Shown here: positions 39,181 through 52,383 of the stretch, one piece after another
Position numbering within the stretch: the first letter of the stretch is position 1
Layout: each line of letters begins with the position of its first letter
From: Rhodospirillaceae bacterium
GTDB lineage: Bacteria; Pseudomonadota; Alphaproteobacteria; Thalassobaculales; Thalassobaculaceae
Reading direction: 5' to 3'
Assembly (NCBI GenBank): GCA_018401495.1
Contig: JAGYJX010000006.1
Location: 558,001 to 622,000 of the forward strand
Length of the DNA: 64,000 nucleotides
Program-made: the position numbers and the translations under genes
Notes under the pieces: generated by a model
What the model was told of the DNA's origin: nothing
Databases searched by the model: none
What the model saw: the letters and a program-made list of their open reading frames with translations, nothing else

Positions 39181-40581
39181 CCGCGGGCACGCCTCCCCGG
39201 CCGCTGACGACCGTGTCGCGGCGCGATCTCGGCAGGCTGACGCTCGGCGGGGCGCTGACCGGCGGGGCATTGGCCGGCGGGCTGACGGCGACGATCGCCG
39301 GCTTTGCCAGCCCGGCGGCGGCGGAGCTGCGGATCGACATCACCCGGGGCCGGGTCGAGCCGATGCCGGTGGCGATCGCCGACTTCAAGGGCCAGGGCAT
39401 CGAGCCGACCCGGATCGGCCGCGAGATCGCCACCATCATCCGCGCCGACCTGGAGCGCTCCGGCCTGTTCGCGCCGATCGACCAGAACGCCTTCATCCAG
39501 ACCGACCTGGAGTTCGACGCCGTCCCGCGCTTCGCCGACTGGCGCCTGATCAACTCGCAGGCGCTGGTCCACGGCCGGGTCACCGAGCTCGGCCAGAACC
39601 AGGTGCGCGTCGAGTTCCGGCTGTGGGACGTGCTGGCCGAGCAGTACATGACCGGCACCACCCTGACGGTGATCCCGGAATCGCTCCGGCGGGCGGCCCA
39701 CATCATCGCCGACATGATCTACAAGCGGATCACCGGCGAGGACGGCTACTTCGACAGCCGTATCGTCTACATCGCCGAGAGCGGCGCCCAGAACCGCCGC
39801 AAGAAGCAGCTGGCGATCATGGACCAGGACGGCGCCAACCATAAGTTCCTGACCGACGGCGGCACGCTGGTGCTGACCCCGCGCTTCTCGCCGACCCACC
39901 AGGAGATCACCTACCTCGCCTATTACAACAACAAGCCGCGGGTCTACATCTTCAACCTGGACACCGGTCAGCAGGAAGTCCTGGGCGACTTCCCCGGCAT
40001 GACCTTCGCGCCGCGCTTCTCGCCGGACGGCAACCAGGTGATCATGAGCCTGGCGCGCGACGGCATCACCGACATCTACCGGATGGACCTGCGCACCCGC
40101 CGGGTGACGCGCCTGACCAACAACCCCTCGATCGACACCTCGCCGTGCTTCTCGCCGGACGGCACCCAGGTGGCGTTCAACTCGGACCGCGGCGGTGCCC
40201 AGCAGCTCTACGTCATGGACTCGAACGGCGGCAACGTGCGCCGGATCAGCTTCGGCCAGGGCCGTTACGCGACGCCGGTGTGGTCGCCGCGCGGCGACCT
40301 GATCGCCTTCACCAAGATCGCCGGCGGCGAGTTTCACATCGGCGTCATGCGGGTCGACGGCTCGGGCGAGCGCCTGCTGGCGAAGGGCTTCCTGGTCGAG
40401 GCGCCGAGCTGGGCGCCGAACGGCCGGGTGCTCGTCTACTTCAAGCAGCAGCGCACCGATTCCGCCGGATCGCGGTGGCGAGTCCAAGTTGTTCACCATC
40501 GATCTCACCGGTTACAATGAACGCGAGGTCGTCACCCCCTCGACGCCTCCGATCCCGGCCTGGAGTCCGTTGCTGAGATAG
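39177..40581 (+). CDS. tolB: Tol-Pal system beta-propeller protein TolB (one frameshift)
   Basis: About 467 aa. GTG start in the tolA stop. The N-terminus has [12 protein letters not shown] then a hydrophobic Gly/Ala stretch ending SPAAA, a twin-arginine-like signal. N-domain ([20 protein letters not shown]), then propeller repeats with [27 protein letters not shown] and [12 protein letters not shown]. Frame breaks near 40468; resumes [18 protein letters not shown] and ends IPAWSPLLR. Confidence 0.93.
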
Positions 40582-40603
40582 CGCCGGAACAGCAAGGATA
40601 CGC

Positions 40604-40633
40604 TTGCTTATCCAAGCGATTGGCAAGTATAAG
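40604..40633 (+). promoter_or_regulatory. candidate promoter for pal-cpoB
   Basis: TTGCTT (40604-40609), 18-base spacer, TATAAG (40628-40633), in the 188-base gap between tolB and pal. It would allow pal to be expressed apart from tolQRAB. Confidence 0.4.
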
Positions 40634-40769
40634 AGGCTCGCTCGAGGTCGGGGGCCGGGCGGAGATACGTGCGACCGACCGAGGCAGGGCCCGGAGGAAC
40701 GGGGTCCCACCGGACCGCGAGAGGGGGCGGGGCGCCAGGGTTCACACATCTCCAGAGGGATCACCAATC

Positions 40770-41265
40770 ATGCGCATGAAGTTGTTGAGCGTTTTTGCCG
40801 CCGTCGCGCTTCTCGCCGCTTGCGAGACTGCGCCCGACACGTCGGCGAGCGCTGCCGGTTCCGGTGGTGTTCAGAGCACGACCGCGCCGGCTCCGGCGGG
40901 TCCGACCCCGGGTTCGTCCGGAAGATTTCGTCGTCAACGTCGGCGACCGCGTCTTCTTCGCGTTCGACAGCTCCGAGCTGTCGACCGAGTCGCGCACCAC
41001 GCTGGAGAAGCAGGCCTTCTGGCTGCGCAAGTATCCGCAGGCGACCGTCTCCATCGAGGGTCACGCGGACGAGCGCGGCACCCGTGAATACAACCTGGCC
41101 CTCGGCGAGCGGCGTGCCGCTGCGGCTCGGGACTACCTGGTCTCCCTCGGCGTCGATCCGAGCCGCCTGGCGACGATCTCCTACGGCAAGGAGCGCCCGG
41201 CTGTCCTCGGCTCGAACGAAGAGGCGTGGGCCCAGAACCGTCGCGGTGTCACCGTCATCAACTGA
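40770..41265 (+). CDS. pal: peptidoglycan-associated lipoprotein Pal (one frameshift)
   Basis: About 164 aa. Lipobox LLAAC (Cys18), Ser/Pro linker, then after a one-base break near 40921 the OmpA-like domain: EDFVVNVGDRVFFAFDSSEL, IEGHADERGTREYNLALGERRA, and NRRGVTVIN end. AGAGGGA stands 9 bases before the ATG. Anchors the outer membrane to peptidoglycan. Confidence 0.95.
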
Positions 41266-41291
41266 CGGCCCGCGTGGTTGAGTGCGTGAAC

Positions 41292-41320
41292 CGACGGCCG
41301 CGGCGTGACCGCGGCCGTCG
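41292..41320 (+). terminator. hairpin between pal and cpoB
   Basis: 12-bp stem CGACGGCCGCGG / CCGCGGCCGTCG with a CGTGA loop, then GCGCCTCATTTT. Likely a partial terminator that lowers expression of cpoB relative to pal. Confidence 0.6.
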
Positions 41321-41361
41321 GCGCCTCATTTTCGCCGTGAGATTGGGATAGGTATAGGGCC

Positions 41362-42306
41362 ATGAAGCGCTTCGGCCTCGCATCGACCCTGATCCTGGCG
41401 GCTTGGTCCGCGCTCGCGACGCCGGTTGCGGCGCAGCAGGATGTATCGGCGCTCGTCGACCGCGTCGCGCGGCTCGAGCGGACCGTGACCGAATTGCAGC
41501 GGACCGTCTACGCCGGCTCGCCGCCACCCTCCGGCAGCCTCAGCGGCCCGGTCGATGCCGGCGCCCAGGCGGCGATCCCCAATCTCCTCACCAAGGTTCA
41601 ACAGCTCGAGAGCCAGATCCGCGCCCTGACCGGGCGGGTCGAGGAACTCGGCTATCAGGTCCAGCGCGTCGGCGACCAGGTCGAGAAGGTGCAGGCCGAC
41701 ACCGACCTGCGCCTGCAGGCCCTCGAGGGATCGGGGACGGCGCCGGCTCCCGGAGGCCGCACCGAGGCCGCCGCCGCCGGCGCCCTCCGGTGGCTCCGAC
41801 CGCCTCGACGCTCGGCGCGCCGCCGCGCCCGCTGGGCCAGATCTCGCAGGCCGATGCGTCGCGCGTCGGCTCCACCCGGCCCGGCGGGTGGCCAGCAGCA
41901 GGCGGCGCTGCCGGACGGCTCGATCGAGCAGCAGTACCAGGCGGCGTTCGACCATCTCGTCAAGCACGACTACGATCGGGCCGAGGTCGCCTTCCGGGCG
42001 TTCGTCGAGAAGCATCCGACCGACGCGCTGGCCGGCAACGCCCAGTACTGGATGGGCGAGACCTTCTATGTCCGCCAGCGTTATCAGGACGCGGCGGTGG
42101 CGTTTCTCGAGGGTTACCAGAAGTACCCGAAGAGCCCGAAGGCCGCCGACAACCTGCTGAAGCTCGGCATGGCGCTCGGCCAGGTCGGCCAGCCGGCCGA
42201 GGCCTGCGCGACCTACCAGCGTCTGCAGGCGGAGTTTCCGGACGCACCGTCCAACATCAAGCGGCGGCTCGTCCAGGAGACGCAGAAGCTGAAGTGCTCC
42301 GGCTGA
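41362..42306 (+). CDS. cpoB: cell division coordinator CpoB (YbgF) (two compensating frame changes)
   Basis: About 314 aa. Signal peptide to about 24 (AWSALATPVAAQ), coiled coil (VARLERTVTELQRTV, then QLESQIRALTGRVEELG), Pro/Ser linker, and TPR repeats (YQAAFDHLVKHDYDRAEVAF, WMGETFYVRQRYQDAAVAFL). Between about 41785 and 41880 the frame leaves and returns: the alternative frame there reads APTASTLGAPPRPLGQIS, natural for a linker. Confidence 0.88.
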   Translation: MKRFGLASTLILAAWSALATPVAAQQDVSALVDRVARLERTVTELQRTVYAGSPPPSGSLSGPVDAGAQAAIPNLLTKVQQLESQIRALTGRVEELGYQVQRVGDQVEKVQADTDLRLQALEGSGTAPAPGGRTEAAAAGALRWLRPPRRSARRRARWARSRRPMRRASAPPGPAGGQQQAALPDGSIEQQYQAAFDHLVKHDYDRAEVAFRAFVEKHPTDALAGNAQYWMGETFYVRQRYQDAAVAFLEGYQKYPKSPKAADNLLKLGMALGQVGQPAEACATYQRLQAEFPDAPSNIKRRLVQETQKLKCSG

Positions 42307-43623
42307 CCGAAGCGCCCGATCCGGTCGACCCGGCCGACTTCGCCTACCGGATCGATCCCCTGCTGCCCCGAAACGCGGACACGTTGGCGTTGGCGGTGTC
42401 CGGCGGCGTCGACAGCGTGGCGCTGCTTCACCTCTGCGATGGCTGGGCACGCTCGCGCGGTCGCGACCTCGTCGTCTACACCGTCGACCATGGCCTGCGG
42501 CCGGATGCCGCAGCCGAGGCGGAAGGTGTCGCCCGGCTGGCCTCCGGGCTTGGCCGGCGCCACCGGATCCTCGCCTGGGACGGCCCGAAGCCGGCCGGCG
42601 GGCTGCAGGCCGCGGCCCGCGAGGCCCGCTACCGCCTGCTCGCCGACCGCCTGTCGCCGCGACGGGATCGAGGCGCTGGCGCTGGCCCACCATCTCGACG
42701 ACCAGGCCGAGACCCTGCTGCACCGGATCGAGCGCGGCACCGGGCCGGACGGGCTCGCCGGCATGGCCCCGACACGCCGGCTCGACGGTGTGACCCTGGT
42801 GCGCCCGCTGCTCGGGCTGCCGAAGGAGCGTCTGGTCGCCACCTGCCGGGCCGCCGGGCTCGCCTGGGTCGACGACCCCTCGAACCTCGATCCGCGGTTC
42901 GCCCGGACCGGCTACCGGGCCTTGGCCGGCGCGCTGGCGGCGACGGGGGTGACGCGCCGAACGCCTCGGGCGGCTGGCGTCGGCGATGGCGACGGCGCGC
43001 GCCGCGCTCGACCGTCACGGCGCCGACTGGATGGCGGCGCACGCCACGGTCACCCCGGCCGGAACCGTGACCGCTGGCGCGGCCGGCGCTGCTGGAGGCG
43101 CCCGCGCCGCTGCGCCGCCGGCTGGTCGAGCGCGCGCTGCGCGCCGCCGGCGGAGTCCGCTACCCGGCCCGCGGCGAACGCCTGGACCGGCTGCTGGCCT
43201 GGATCGAGGCGGACGAGGCCGGCACCGGCAGCCCGCACCCTGGCCGGCTGTCGGATCGAGCGCACCGCGGCGGCCGTCGGCGTCCTGCGCGACTGGCGCC
43301 AGGCCGCCCGTCCGGCGGTGGTCGAGGCGCGCGGACGGCTGCGCTGGGACGGCCGCTTCGAGATCGACAACCCGACCGACGCGCCGGTGCGGGTCGGCGT
43401 GTGCGGCGAGGAGGGCTGGCGGCGCTGGCGCCGGACCGCCGGCGGCCTCGGCCCGTCGGCCGCGGCACCGCTGGCGCACGCCGCGCGGCTGGCCCTGCCG
43501 GCTGTCGTCGACCTTGACGGGGGTATCGCCCTCCCCCACCTTGTAACAAGCGCGCCTGCGCCGTTCGGTTGGGTCGGTGAGATGGTCCGGGTCCGGTTTT
43601 GTCCGGGTCTGCCGTTTCCGTAA
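42294..43623 (+). CDS. tilS: tRNA(Ile)-lysidine synthase TilS (four frameshifts)
   Basis: About 441 aa when joined. PP-loop ATP motif SGGVDSVALLH near 35-45, VYTVDHGLRPDAAAEAEGV, then EALALAHHLDDQAETLLHRIERGTG. Modifies the wobble C of the AUA-reading tRNA. GTG start overlaps cpoB by 13 bases. Frame breaks near 42645, 42968, 43068 and 43233, each one extra base. The C-terminal part is divergent. Confidence 0.88.
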
Positions 43624-43687
43624 CCATCGACGACCCGGCGCCGGTGTCGAGTCCCGGCCCACTGCCGTGAAACAGAAGGCAGGCTAA

Positions 43688-45619
<1,932 letters not shown>

Positions 45620-45623
45620 CCCT

Positions 45624-46724
45624 GTGACGGCTTTCCACCGGGAGCCCGCGCTTCGGCGCGGGCTTCTGCGTTCCGGGGACCGGCTGTACCTGCTGCCGCG
45701 CGACCTGATAACCGGATCCGAGGCTGCCGCCGCCATCGCCGACGGCGCCGCCCGGCCGCTTGCCGGCGGGCCGGTCGCCTTCCGCGCGGTCGACCTGCTG
45801 ATCCGCGGCGACGACCGGGTGACGGCCGTGCGGGTCCCGCTGCCGGCGCTCGCCGAACTCGACCGTCCCGACCTGCAGGCCCGGCTCGACCGGTTGAGCG
45901 GGCGGCGCCCGCTCCTCGAGGAGGCGAGCGCGCCGCTCCTGATGGGGATCGTCAACGCCACTCCCGACAGCTTCTATGACGGTGGCCGGCACGCCGGCGA
46001 CGACGCGGCCATCGCCCACGGCCGGCGGCTGGCGGCCGAGGGGGCGGCGATCGTGGATGTCGGCGGCGAGTCGACACGACCCGGCGCCGACCCGGTGGCG
46101 ATCGACGAGGAGATACGGCGCACCGAGCCGGTGGTCCGGGCGCTGGCGCGGGACGGCGTTCGGGTCTCGATCGACAGCCGCCACGCCGCCGTCATGACGG
46201 CCGCCCTCGACGCCGGCGCCGTCTGGGTGAACGACGTCTCCGGCCTGTCCCACGATCCCGAAGCGGCGGCCCTGGTGGCGGCGCGCGGCTGCCCGGTGGT
46301 GCTGATGCACATGCGCGGCGAGCCGAAGACCATGCAGGCCGAACCGCGCTACGCCTGCGCCCCGCTCGACGTGTTCGACGAACTGGAGGCCCGGGTGGCC
46401 GCCGCCCGCGCCGCCGGCGTGGCGGCCGACCGGATCGTCGTCGATCCCGGCTACGGTTTCGCCAAGACCGTCGCCCACAACGTCGAGGTGACCGCCTGGC
46501 TGGCGCTCCTGCACGGCCTCGACTGCCCGGTGCTGTTCGGCGGCTCGCGCAAGAGCTCGATCGCCCGGCTGTCGAAGGGCGAGCCGGGCGAGGCGCGCCT
46601 GCCCGGGTCGCTGGCCCTGGCGCTCGCCGCCGCGGCCCGCGGCGCCCAGGTCCTGCGGGTCCACGACGTCGCCGAGACCGCCCAGGCGCTCGCCGTGCAG
46701 GCGGCGGTGGACGCCGCGTCGTAG
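45624..46724 (+). CDS. folP: dihydropteroate synthase
   Basis: 366 aa, GTG start 4 bases after ftsH. An N-terminal extension of about 100 residues precedes the TIM barrel: [77 protein letters not shown] and [10 protein letters not shown]. Condenses p-aminobenzoate with hydroxymethylpterin diphosphate for folate. The extension is seen in alphaproteobacterial FolP. Confidence 0.93.
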   Translation: MTAFHREPALRRGLLRSGDRLYLLPRDLITGSEAAAAIADGAARPLAGGPVAFRAVDLLIRGDDRVTAVRVPLPALAELDRPDLQARLDRLSGRRPLLEEASAPLLMGIVNATPDSFYDGGRHAGDDAAIAHGRRLAAEGAAIVDVGGESTRPGADPVAIDEEIRRTEPVVRALARDGVRVSIDSRHAAVMTAALDAGAVWVNDVSGLSHDPEAAALVAARGCPVVLMHMRGEPKTMQAEPRYACAPLDVFDELEARVAAARAAGVAADRIVVDPGYGFAKTVAHNVEVTAWLALLHGLDCPVLFGGSRKSSIARLSKGEPGEARLPGSLALALAAAARGAQVLRVHDVAETAQALAVQAAVDAAS

Positions 46725-46727
46725 CCA

Positions 46728-46745
46728 GCCGGGCTTACGCCCGGC
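46728..46745. terminator. hairpin between convergent folP and MFS genes
   Basis: GCCGGGC / GCCCGGC (7 bp) with a TTAC loop that holds the MFS stop codon. No T run, so termination efficiency is doubtful. Confidence 0.4.
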
Positions 46746-47940
46746 GCCGCCGTATCAGGACGATGGCGGCCGCCGCCAGGTCGATCCCGGCGCACAGCCA
46801 CCACGCGGCGCGGTAGTCGCCCTGGGCGTCGCGCAGCATCCCCAGCAGCAGCGGCGCGCAGGCGTATGTCAGCTGGGTCCCGGCGACCACCAGCCCAACG
46901 GCGCGCGTGAACGCCGCGGCCGGCACCTCGCGCCGCAGGATCAGGCTCGGCAGGGTGATCAGGTTGCCGACGCCGAGACCGTTGACGGTGCAGGCGATCA
47001 GCGTGACCGGGACCGAGGGCTCGGTCGCCAGCACGCCCAGCGCGCCGGCCTGCAAGACCAGGGTGGCGGCGCTCGCCACCCGCGGGTCGATCCGGTCGAT
47101 GACCAGTCCGGTCGCCACCCGCCCGACGATCGCCGAGCCGGTGGTCAGCCCGACCGCCAGCGACAGCGTCGCCGGGTCGAGCGTCGGGGCGAGGAAGGCG
47201 ACCAGGTGGGTGAGGAAGCCGACCTGGGCGAACAGGCCGAGCGCGAACGCCACCATCACCGTCCACAGGCCGGGCAGGGCGAACAGGGCGCGGGCGCCGA
47301 TCCGCGCCGGCGGCAGCGCGGGGCCGGTCGGCGGCTCGGCGACGGCCTGTCCGCCGTCCGGCGCCAGGCCGAGCCCGGCCGGGGATCGCCCGAGGGTCAG
47401 CGCCGCCGCCGGCCAGAGCGTGACCGCCATGGCCAGCGCCACCAGCCCGACGCCGAGGGTGAACCCGAACCGCTCGATCGCCAGGATCATCAGCGGCGCC
47501 ACGATCACGCCGCCGCAGCTGGCGCCGTTCAGCGCCAGGCTGATGGCGAAGCCGAGGCGGCGGTCGAACCAGGGGGCGATCAGGGCGTTGACCATCACCC
47601 CGCTCATGGTCGCCCAGCCGAAGCTCATCGCCAGGAACGCCGGCCACAGCTGCCAGGGCTCGCCGACCCGCGTCAGCGCCAGCGCCGCGACCGCCATCAG
47701 CAGGCTGCCGCCCAGCACGACGGTGCGCTCGCCGAACCGCTCGATCAGCCGCGGCACCGTGGTGAGCGCGGCGGCGCCGAGCAGGTAGTAGCCGGTGATC
47801 GCGGCGCCGACCGTCCCGGTCGCCCAGCCGCGCGTCTCGGCGAGCGTCGCCAGATAGACGCCGGCGCCGTAGAACCCGAAGCCCCAGCCGAACATCGCGA
47901 CCAGGAACGCGGTCGCAACGACCTTCCAACCGTGGAACAA
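46735..47940 (-). CDS. major facilitator superfamily transporter
   Basis: About 401 aa, 12 predicted membrane segments. [38 protein letters not shown] start is typical of the oxalate/formate-antiporter-like (monocarboxylate) branch. A loop-2/3 motif is present as [15 protein letters not shown] at 47940 is preferred because GGGAGA lies 5 bases before it; a GTG at 47979 lacks a ribosome site. Substrate unknown; convergent with folP. Confidence 0.8.
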   Translation of the reverse strand: MFHGWKVVATAFLVAMFGWGFGFYGAGVYLATLAETRGWATGTVGAAITGYYLLGAAALTTVPRLIERFGERTVVLGGSLLMAVAALALTRVGEPWQLWPAFLAMSFGWATMSGVMVNALIAPWFDRRLGFAISLALNGASCGGVIVAPLMILAIERFGFTLGVGLVALAMAVTLWPAAALTLGRSPAGLGLAPDGGQAVAEPPTGPALPPARIGARALFALPGLWTVMVAFALGLFAQVGFLTHLVAFLAPTLDPATLSLAVGLTTGSAIVGRVATGLVIDRIDPRVASAATLVLQAGALGVLATEPSVPVTLIACTVNGLGVGNLITLPSLILRREVPAAAFTRAVGLVVAGTQLTYACAPLLLGMLRDAQGDYRAAWWLCAGIDLAAAAIVLIRRRRA

Positions 47941-48156
47941 GGCGGTCTCCCGGCAAGGAACGCTCGGGCGCGCGCACACCCGATGCTAGCCTATCCAGGT
48001 CGCGGCCGGCCGCCGTGGTGCCATCGGCGCCGATGCGCTGGCGCCATCGCCGGCGCCGGCGCCTCGCAATCCGCAGCCGGGACGGCGGCCGGGTCGCGAA
48101 CCGGCCCGGTATCGGCTATAACCCGACGCACGCAACGAGACGGGAAGAAGGACGCC

Positions 48157-49519
48157 ATGGTGCGCGCGCTGTTCGGGACCGACGGCATCCGCGGTCGGGC
48201 CAACACCGAGCCGATGACGGCGGACCTCGCCATGAAGGTGGCGATGGCGGCCGGGCTGCACTTCCGCAAGGACCACGGCCGCCGGCCGCTGGCGGTGATC
48301 GGCAAGGACACGCGTCTGTCGGGATACATGCTGGAGCCGGCGATGGTGGCGGGCTTCACCGCGATCGGCATGGACGTGGTGCTGGTCGGGCCGATGCCGA
48401 CGCCGGCGGTGGCGATGCTGACCCCTGTCGCTGCGCGCCGATCTCGGGGTGGTCATCTCGGCCTCGCACAACCCGTTCCACGACAACGGCATCAAGCTGT
48501 TCGGCCCGGACGGCTACAAGCTCTCCGACGCCGTCGAGGCCGACATCGAGGCGCGGCTCGGCAACCTGGCCGCCGCCGCCCTCGCCGGGTCGGCCGACCT
48601 CGGCCGGGCGCGCCGGCTGGAGGACGCCCAGGGCCGCTACATCGAGGCGGTCAAGGCCTCGTTCCCGTCGAGCCTGCGGCTGGACGGCCTGAAGGTGGTG
48701 GTCGACTGCGCCCACGGCGCCGCCTACAAGGTCGCGCCGCGCGTCCTCTACGAGCTCGGCGCCGACGTCGTCGCCATCGGCGTCGACCCGGACGGCTTCA
48801 ACATCAACGACCGGTGCGGCGCGGTCGCGCCCCAGGCGATGCGGGCCCGGGTGGTCGAGGAGCGCGCCGACCTCGGCCTCGCCTTCGACGGCGACGCCGA
48901 CCGGCTGATCCTGGCGGACGAGATCGGCCAGATCATCGACGGCGACCAGATCCTCGGGATGATCGCGCGGTCCTGGTCCGAGGACGGACGGCTGAAAGGC
49001 GGCGGCGTGGTCGCGACGGTGATGTCGAACCTCGGCCTGGAGCGGTTCCTCGGGTCGATGGACCTCGAGCTGGTCCGCACCAAGGTCGGCGACCGCTACG
49101 TGCTCGAGCGCATGCGCTCCGACGGCTACAACGTCGGCGGCGAGCAGTCCGGCCACATGATCTTCAGCGACTACGCCAAGACCGGCGACGGCCTGCTGGC
49201 GGCGCTCCAGGTGCTGGCGGTGCTGATCCGCGCCGGCCGGCCGCTGTCCGAGGTGGCGCGGGTGTTCGATCCGCTGCCGCAGGTGCTCAAGAACGCGCGG
49301 TTCGGCGGCGGCGACCCGTTGCAGCGGCCGGCGGTCAAGAGCGCGGTCGCCGAGGCCGAGCGGGCGCTGGACGGGACCGGGCGCCTGCTGATCCGCAAAT
49401 CCGGCACCGAGCCGGTCATCCGGGTGATGGCCGAGGGCGAGGACCGGCGCTCCGTGCTGCGGATCGTCGACGGCATTGTCGCGGCGATCGAGGACCAGGC
49501 CGGCGAGGACGCGGCGTGA
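48157..49519 (+). CDS. glmM: phosphoglucosamine mutase (one frameshift)
   Basis: About 453 aa. [20 protein letters not shown], then [17 protein letters not shown] with the phosphoserine in [18 protein letters not shown] metal loop and [21 protein letters not shown]. Interconverts glucosamine 6- and 1-phosphate for cell-wall precursors. One extra base near 48425 separates the first 90 residues. Confidence 0.95.
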
Positions 49520-50344
49520 GCGGCGGCGGCACGGCACGGCGGGTCGCCGGGCGGGTGCTGATCGTCGCCGGATCGGATTCCGGCGGCGGTGCGGGCATTC
49601 AGGCGGACATCAAGGCGGTGACCGCCCTCGGCGGCTACGCGATGACCGCCGTCACCGCGCTGACCGCGCAGAACACCGAGGGCGTGTTCGGCGTCCACGA
49701 GGTGCCGACGGCGTTCCTGCGCCAGCAGTTGGAACTGGTCATCGGCGATCTCGGCGTCGATTGCGTCAAGACCGGGATGCTGCACTCGGCGCCGGTGATC
49801 GAGACGGTGTGCGACGTCCTGGAAGCCCGCATCCCCGGCGTGCCGCTGGTGGTCGACCCGGTGATGGTCGCCAAGGGCGGCCATTCCCTGCTGGAGGCGA
49901 CCGCTCTCGGGGTGCTGCGAACCCGGTTGATCAGCCGCGCGACCGTGCTGACGCCGAACCTGCCGGAGGCCGAGCTGCTGACCGGCATGGAGATCCGCGA
50001 CGAGGATGCCATGCGGCGGGCGGCCGAGGTCGCTGCTGTCGCTCGGGCCGCGCGCGGTGCTGCTCAAGGGCGGCCACCTGGAAGGCCGCGACGTGGTCGA
50101 CCTGCTGGCCAGCGAGGACGGCATCGAGGCCTTCCGGGGGCCGCGCATCCAGACCAGGCACACCCATGGCACCGGCTGCACGCTGGCCTCGGCGATCGCC
50201 TGCGGGCTGGCCCAGGGCCTGGACCTGCCGAAGACGATCCGCCGGGCGCGCAACTACGTGCTGACGGCGATCGCGACGGCGCCGGGCTGGGGGCGTGGAC
50301 ACGGGCCCCTGAACCACGTCCACACCGTCCGGCGGGAAGCCTGA
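49516..50344 (+). CDS. thiD: hydroxymethylpyrimidine/phosphomethylpyrimidine kinase (one frameshift)
   Basis: About 275 aa, GTG overlapping the glmM stop. [40 protein letters not shown] start, [14 protein letters not shown] and [16 protein letters not shown] anion hole/catalytic Asp region fit ThiD of the ribokinase fold. The frame breaks near 50030 and resumes [15 protein letters not shown]. Supplies the pyrimidine half of thiamine, the substrate of ThiE in this window. Confidence 0.92.
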
Positions 50345-50360
50345 CCAACCGGCGAACGAG

Positions 50361-50759
50361 TCACCACGGACGCCGCCGGGTTTCCGGGCAGCCGAGGGCG
50401 CCGGCCAGCCGCGCGATCGCGGAGTCCAGGCCGGTCGGCACCAGCCGCCCCCCGAGCGGCGCGTTCTGGCTGGGGCCCCGCACTTCCAGGATTCCGGGCG
50501 CGTCGTCGGCGGTGTAGTCGAACACACCGAACACGCAGCCGGTCGGCGCCACCAGCCCGACGAGGCCCTGTCGTGGCGGCCCGTCACCGCTGTCAAGCGT
50601 CCGGTCGCGCCGCGCGGCGTGGCCGGCGGTCTCGGCGATCCAGGCTTGCAGGGTGAGGCCGGGCCGGTCATCGGCAACGAGAACGAAGGCCCGCAGCAGG
50701 CCGTCGCGTCCCAGCAGGGTCGGGGTCAGAATCAGTCGATCGGCGCAGCGTGACGGCAT
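50361..50759 (-). CDS. hypothetical protein
   Basis: 132 aa, soluble, no signal or membrane segment. Visible parts: [40 protein letters not shown] and [12 protein letters not shown] do not recognise the family. It is convergent with thiD and shares a strand with the MocR-type regulator, 70 bases beyond that gene's stop. Coding is supported by typical codon use; its function is open. Confidence 0.55.
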   Translation of the reverse strand: MPSRCADRLILTPTLLGRDGLLRAFVLVADDRPGLTLQAWIAETAGHAARRDRTLDSGDGPPRQGLVGLVAPTGCVFGVFDYTADDAPGILEVRGPSQNAPLGGRLVPTGLDSAIARLAGALGCPETRRRPW

Positions 50760-50829
50760 GGCCGCACGCTATCCGGCGTGCCCCTCACGCGGCGTTGATG
50801 CATCTCAAAACCCGACGGTGGATCGCCGA

Positions 50830-52212
50830 TCACACAACCGCGCGGTCGAGCGCCGGGTCGAGGGCAAGCGTCGCGGCGATCAGGTCGATGCCGCGTCGCA
50901 CCGCCGCCAGGTCGGCCGGCCTGCCAAGCGCCAGGCGGAGATGGTCGCGGCCAGCCCCCGGAAGTGCCGCGAACACCGGGCCGTCGGCCACCGTCACCCC
51001 GCGCTCGGCGAGGGCGGCCGCCGCCGCCGCCGCGCCATGGTTCCGGCACGCTCGAGCCACAGGTGCGGGCTGGCCGGCGGCGCCGGCGCCAGCCACGCGC
51101 CGAGACGGGCCCGCGCGAGGTCGCCGCGCGCCGTCTGCTCGTCGCGCTTGGCCGCCGTCAGACGCCCGGCGGTGCCGTCGCCGAGCCAGCGCACCAGCAC
51201 TTCCACGGTGATCGGCGCCACCATCCACAGCATGTCCCGCAGGCTGCCGAGCAGCTTGTTCCGCAGCGCCGGCGGGGCGTGCAAGCGCGCCGACCCGCAG
51301 GCCGGGGGCGAGATGCTTGGAGGCCCCGGTCAGGTAGATCGCCCGATCCGGAATCCAGGCGGCGATCGGCGGTCGGGGCGCCCGCGGCGAACGGCCGGTA
51401 GATGTCGTCCTCGATCAGCGCCGCGCCGTACCGGGCGACCACCGCGGCGACGGCGTCCCGCCGCTCCGCCGGCAGCACCGACGCGGTCGGGTTGTGCAGG
51501 GTCGGGATCAGGAACACCCCTTTGGCGCGGTGCTGGCGGAAGGCGGCGTCCAGCGCATCGGGCAGGACGCCGTCGGCGTCCATCTCGACGCCGACGGTGC
51601 GCAGCCGAAGCGAGGCGGCCACGCTCTTGAAGCCGGGGTGGGTGAGCCGTTCGCACAGCACGACGTCGCCGGGCTCGAACGAGGCCCACAGGGCGACGGC
51701 GATGCCGTGCTGGGCGCCGGCGGTGACCAGGGTGCTGTCAGGGTCGGCTGGTACGCCCATGCCGCGCAGCCAGGTCGCCAGGGCTGCCCGGTGCGCCGGG
51801 CGCCCGCCGCTGGATCGTACCCGGCGAGCGCCGGGCCGCGGTGGTCGGCGGCGATCTCGCCCAGGGTCCGGCGCAGCGCCGCTTCCGAGGCCTCCTGGCA
51901 CGGCGGGAAGTTGAGGCCGAAATCGATCGGCGCGTCGTTGTCCGCGACCCTGCCCCAGCCGCGGGTGCGCGGATCGCGCACGAAGCTGCCGCGCCCGATC
52001 TCGCCGTCGATCAGCCCCCGGGCGATCGCTTCGCGGTAGGCGCGGGTGATCGTGCCGACGGTGACGCCGAGACGCCAGGCCAGGTCGCGGTGGGTGGGCA
52101 GCCGAGTGCCGGGGGGCAGCGCGCCGCCGGCGATGGAGTCGGCCATCGCTTCGGCGATCGCCCGGTAGCGCGGCCCGGTCCGCCCCGTGAGGTCCGGAAG
52201 CCATCCCGTCAT
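50830..52212 (-). CDS. MocR-type GntR regulator with aminotransferase domain (about five frame changes)
   Basis: About 460 aa when joined. N-terminal GntR winged helix (RYRAIAEAMADSIAGGALPPGTRLPTHRDLAWRLGV), then a fold-type I aminotransferase domain: LTHPGFKSVA, TLHNPTASVL, IEDDIYRPF, and the PLP lysine in LTGASKHLAPGLR. Frame changes near 51805, 51373, 51294, 51052 and 51040. It is divergent from a threonine/serine dehydratase gene, which it probably regulates (common for MocR proteins). Confidence 0.8.
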
Positions 52213-52290
52213 GGTGACAATGTTCCGCTTGATCGATCCATATCGATACAATATCGATCGATTGTGGGAAGACAATGGTGACATTGTCAT
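52211..52290. promoter_or_regulatory. operator region between MocR gene and dehydratase gene
   Basis: AT-rich patch with clustered ATCGAT palindromes (52231-52262: GATCGATCC, TATCGATACA, ATATCGATCGAT) and a separate inverted repeat GACAATG-GTGA-CATTGTC (52271-52288). An ATGGTGACAATGT copy at 52211-52223 echoes the second. Such repeated elements suit a MocR dimer acting on both genes. Confidence 0.5.
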
Positions 52291-52383
52291 GGTCTCAATG
52301 CTCGGCTGGGGAGCCTGGACGAACCCTGCCGGCGCACCGACACTGCGGGAGCAACAGGGACTCGACGCCCGAAGGAACCGACT

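Noticed and set aside
47206..50517. 1103-residue open frame on the plus strand
   Set aside because: It runs antisense through the MFS gene and then joins glmM and thiD segments by chance; composition is Arg/Gly-rich shadow sequence.
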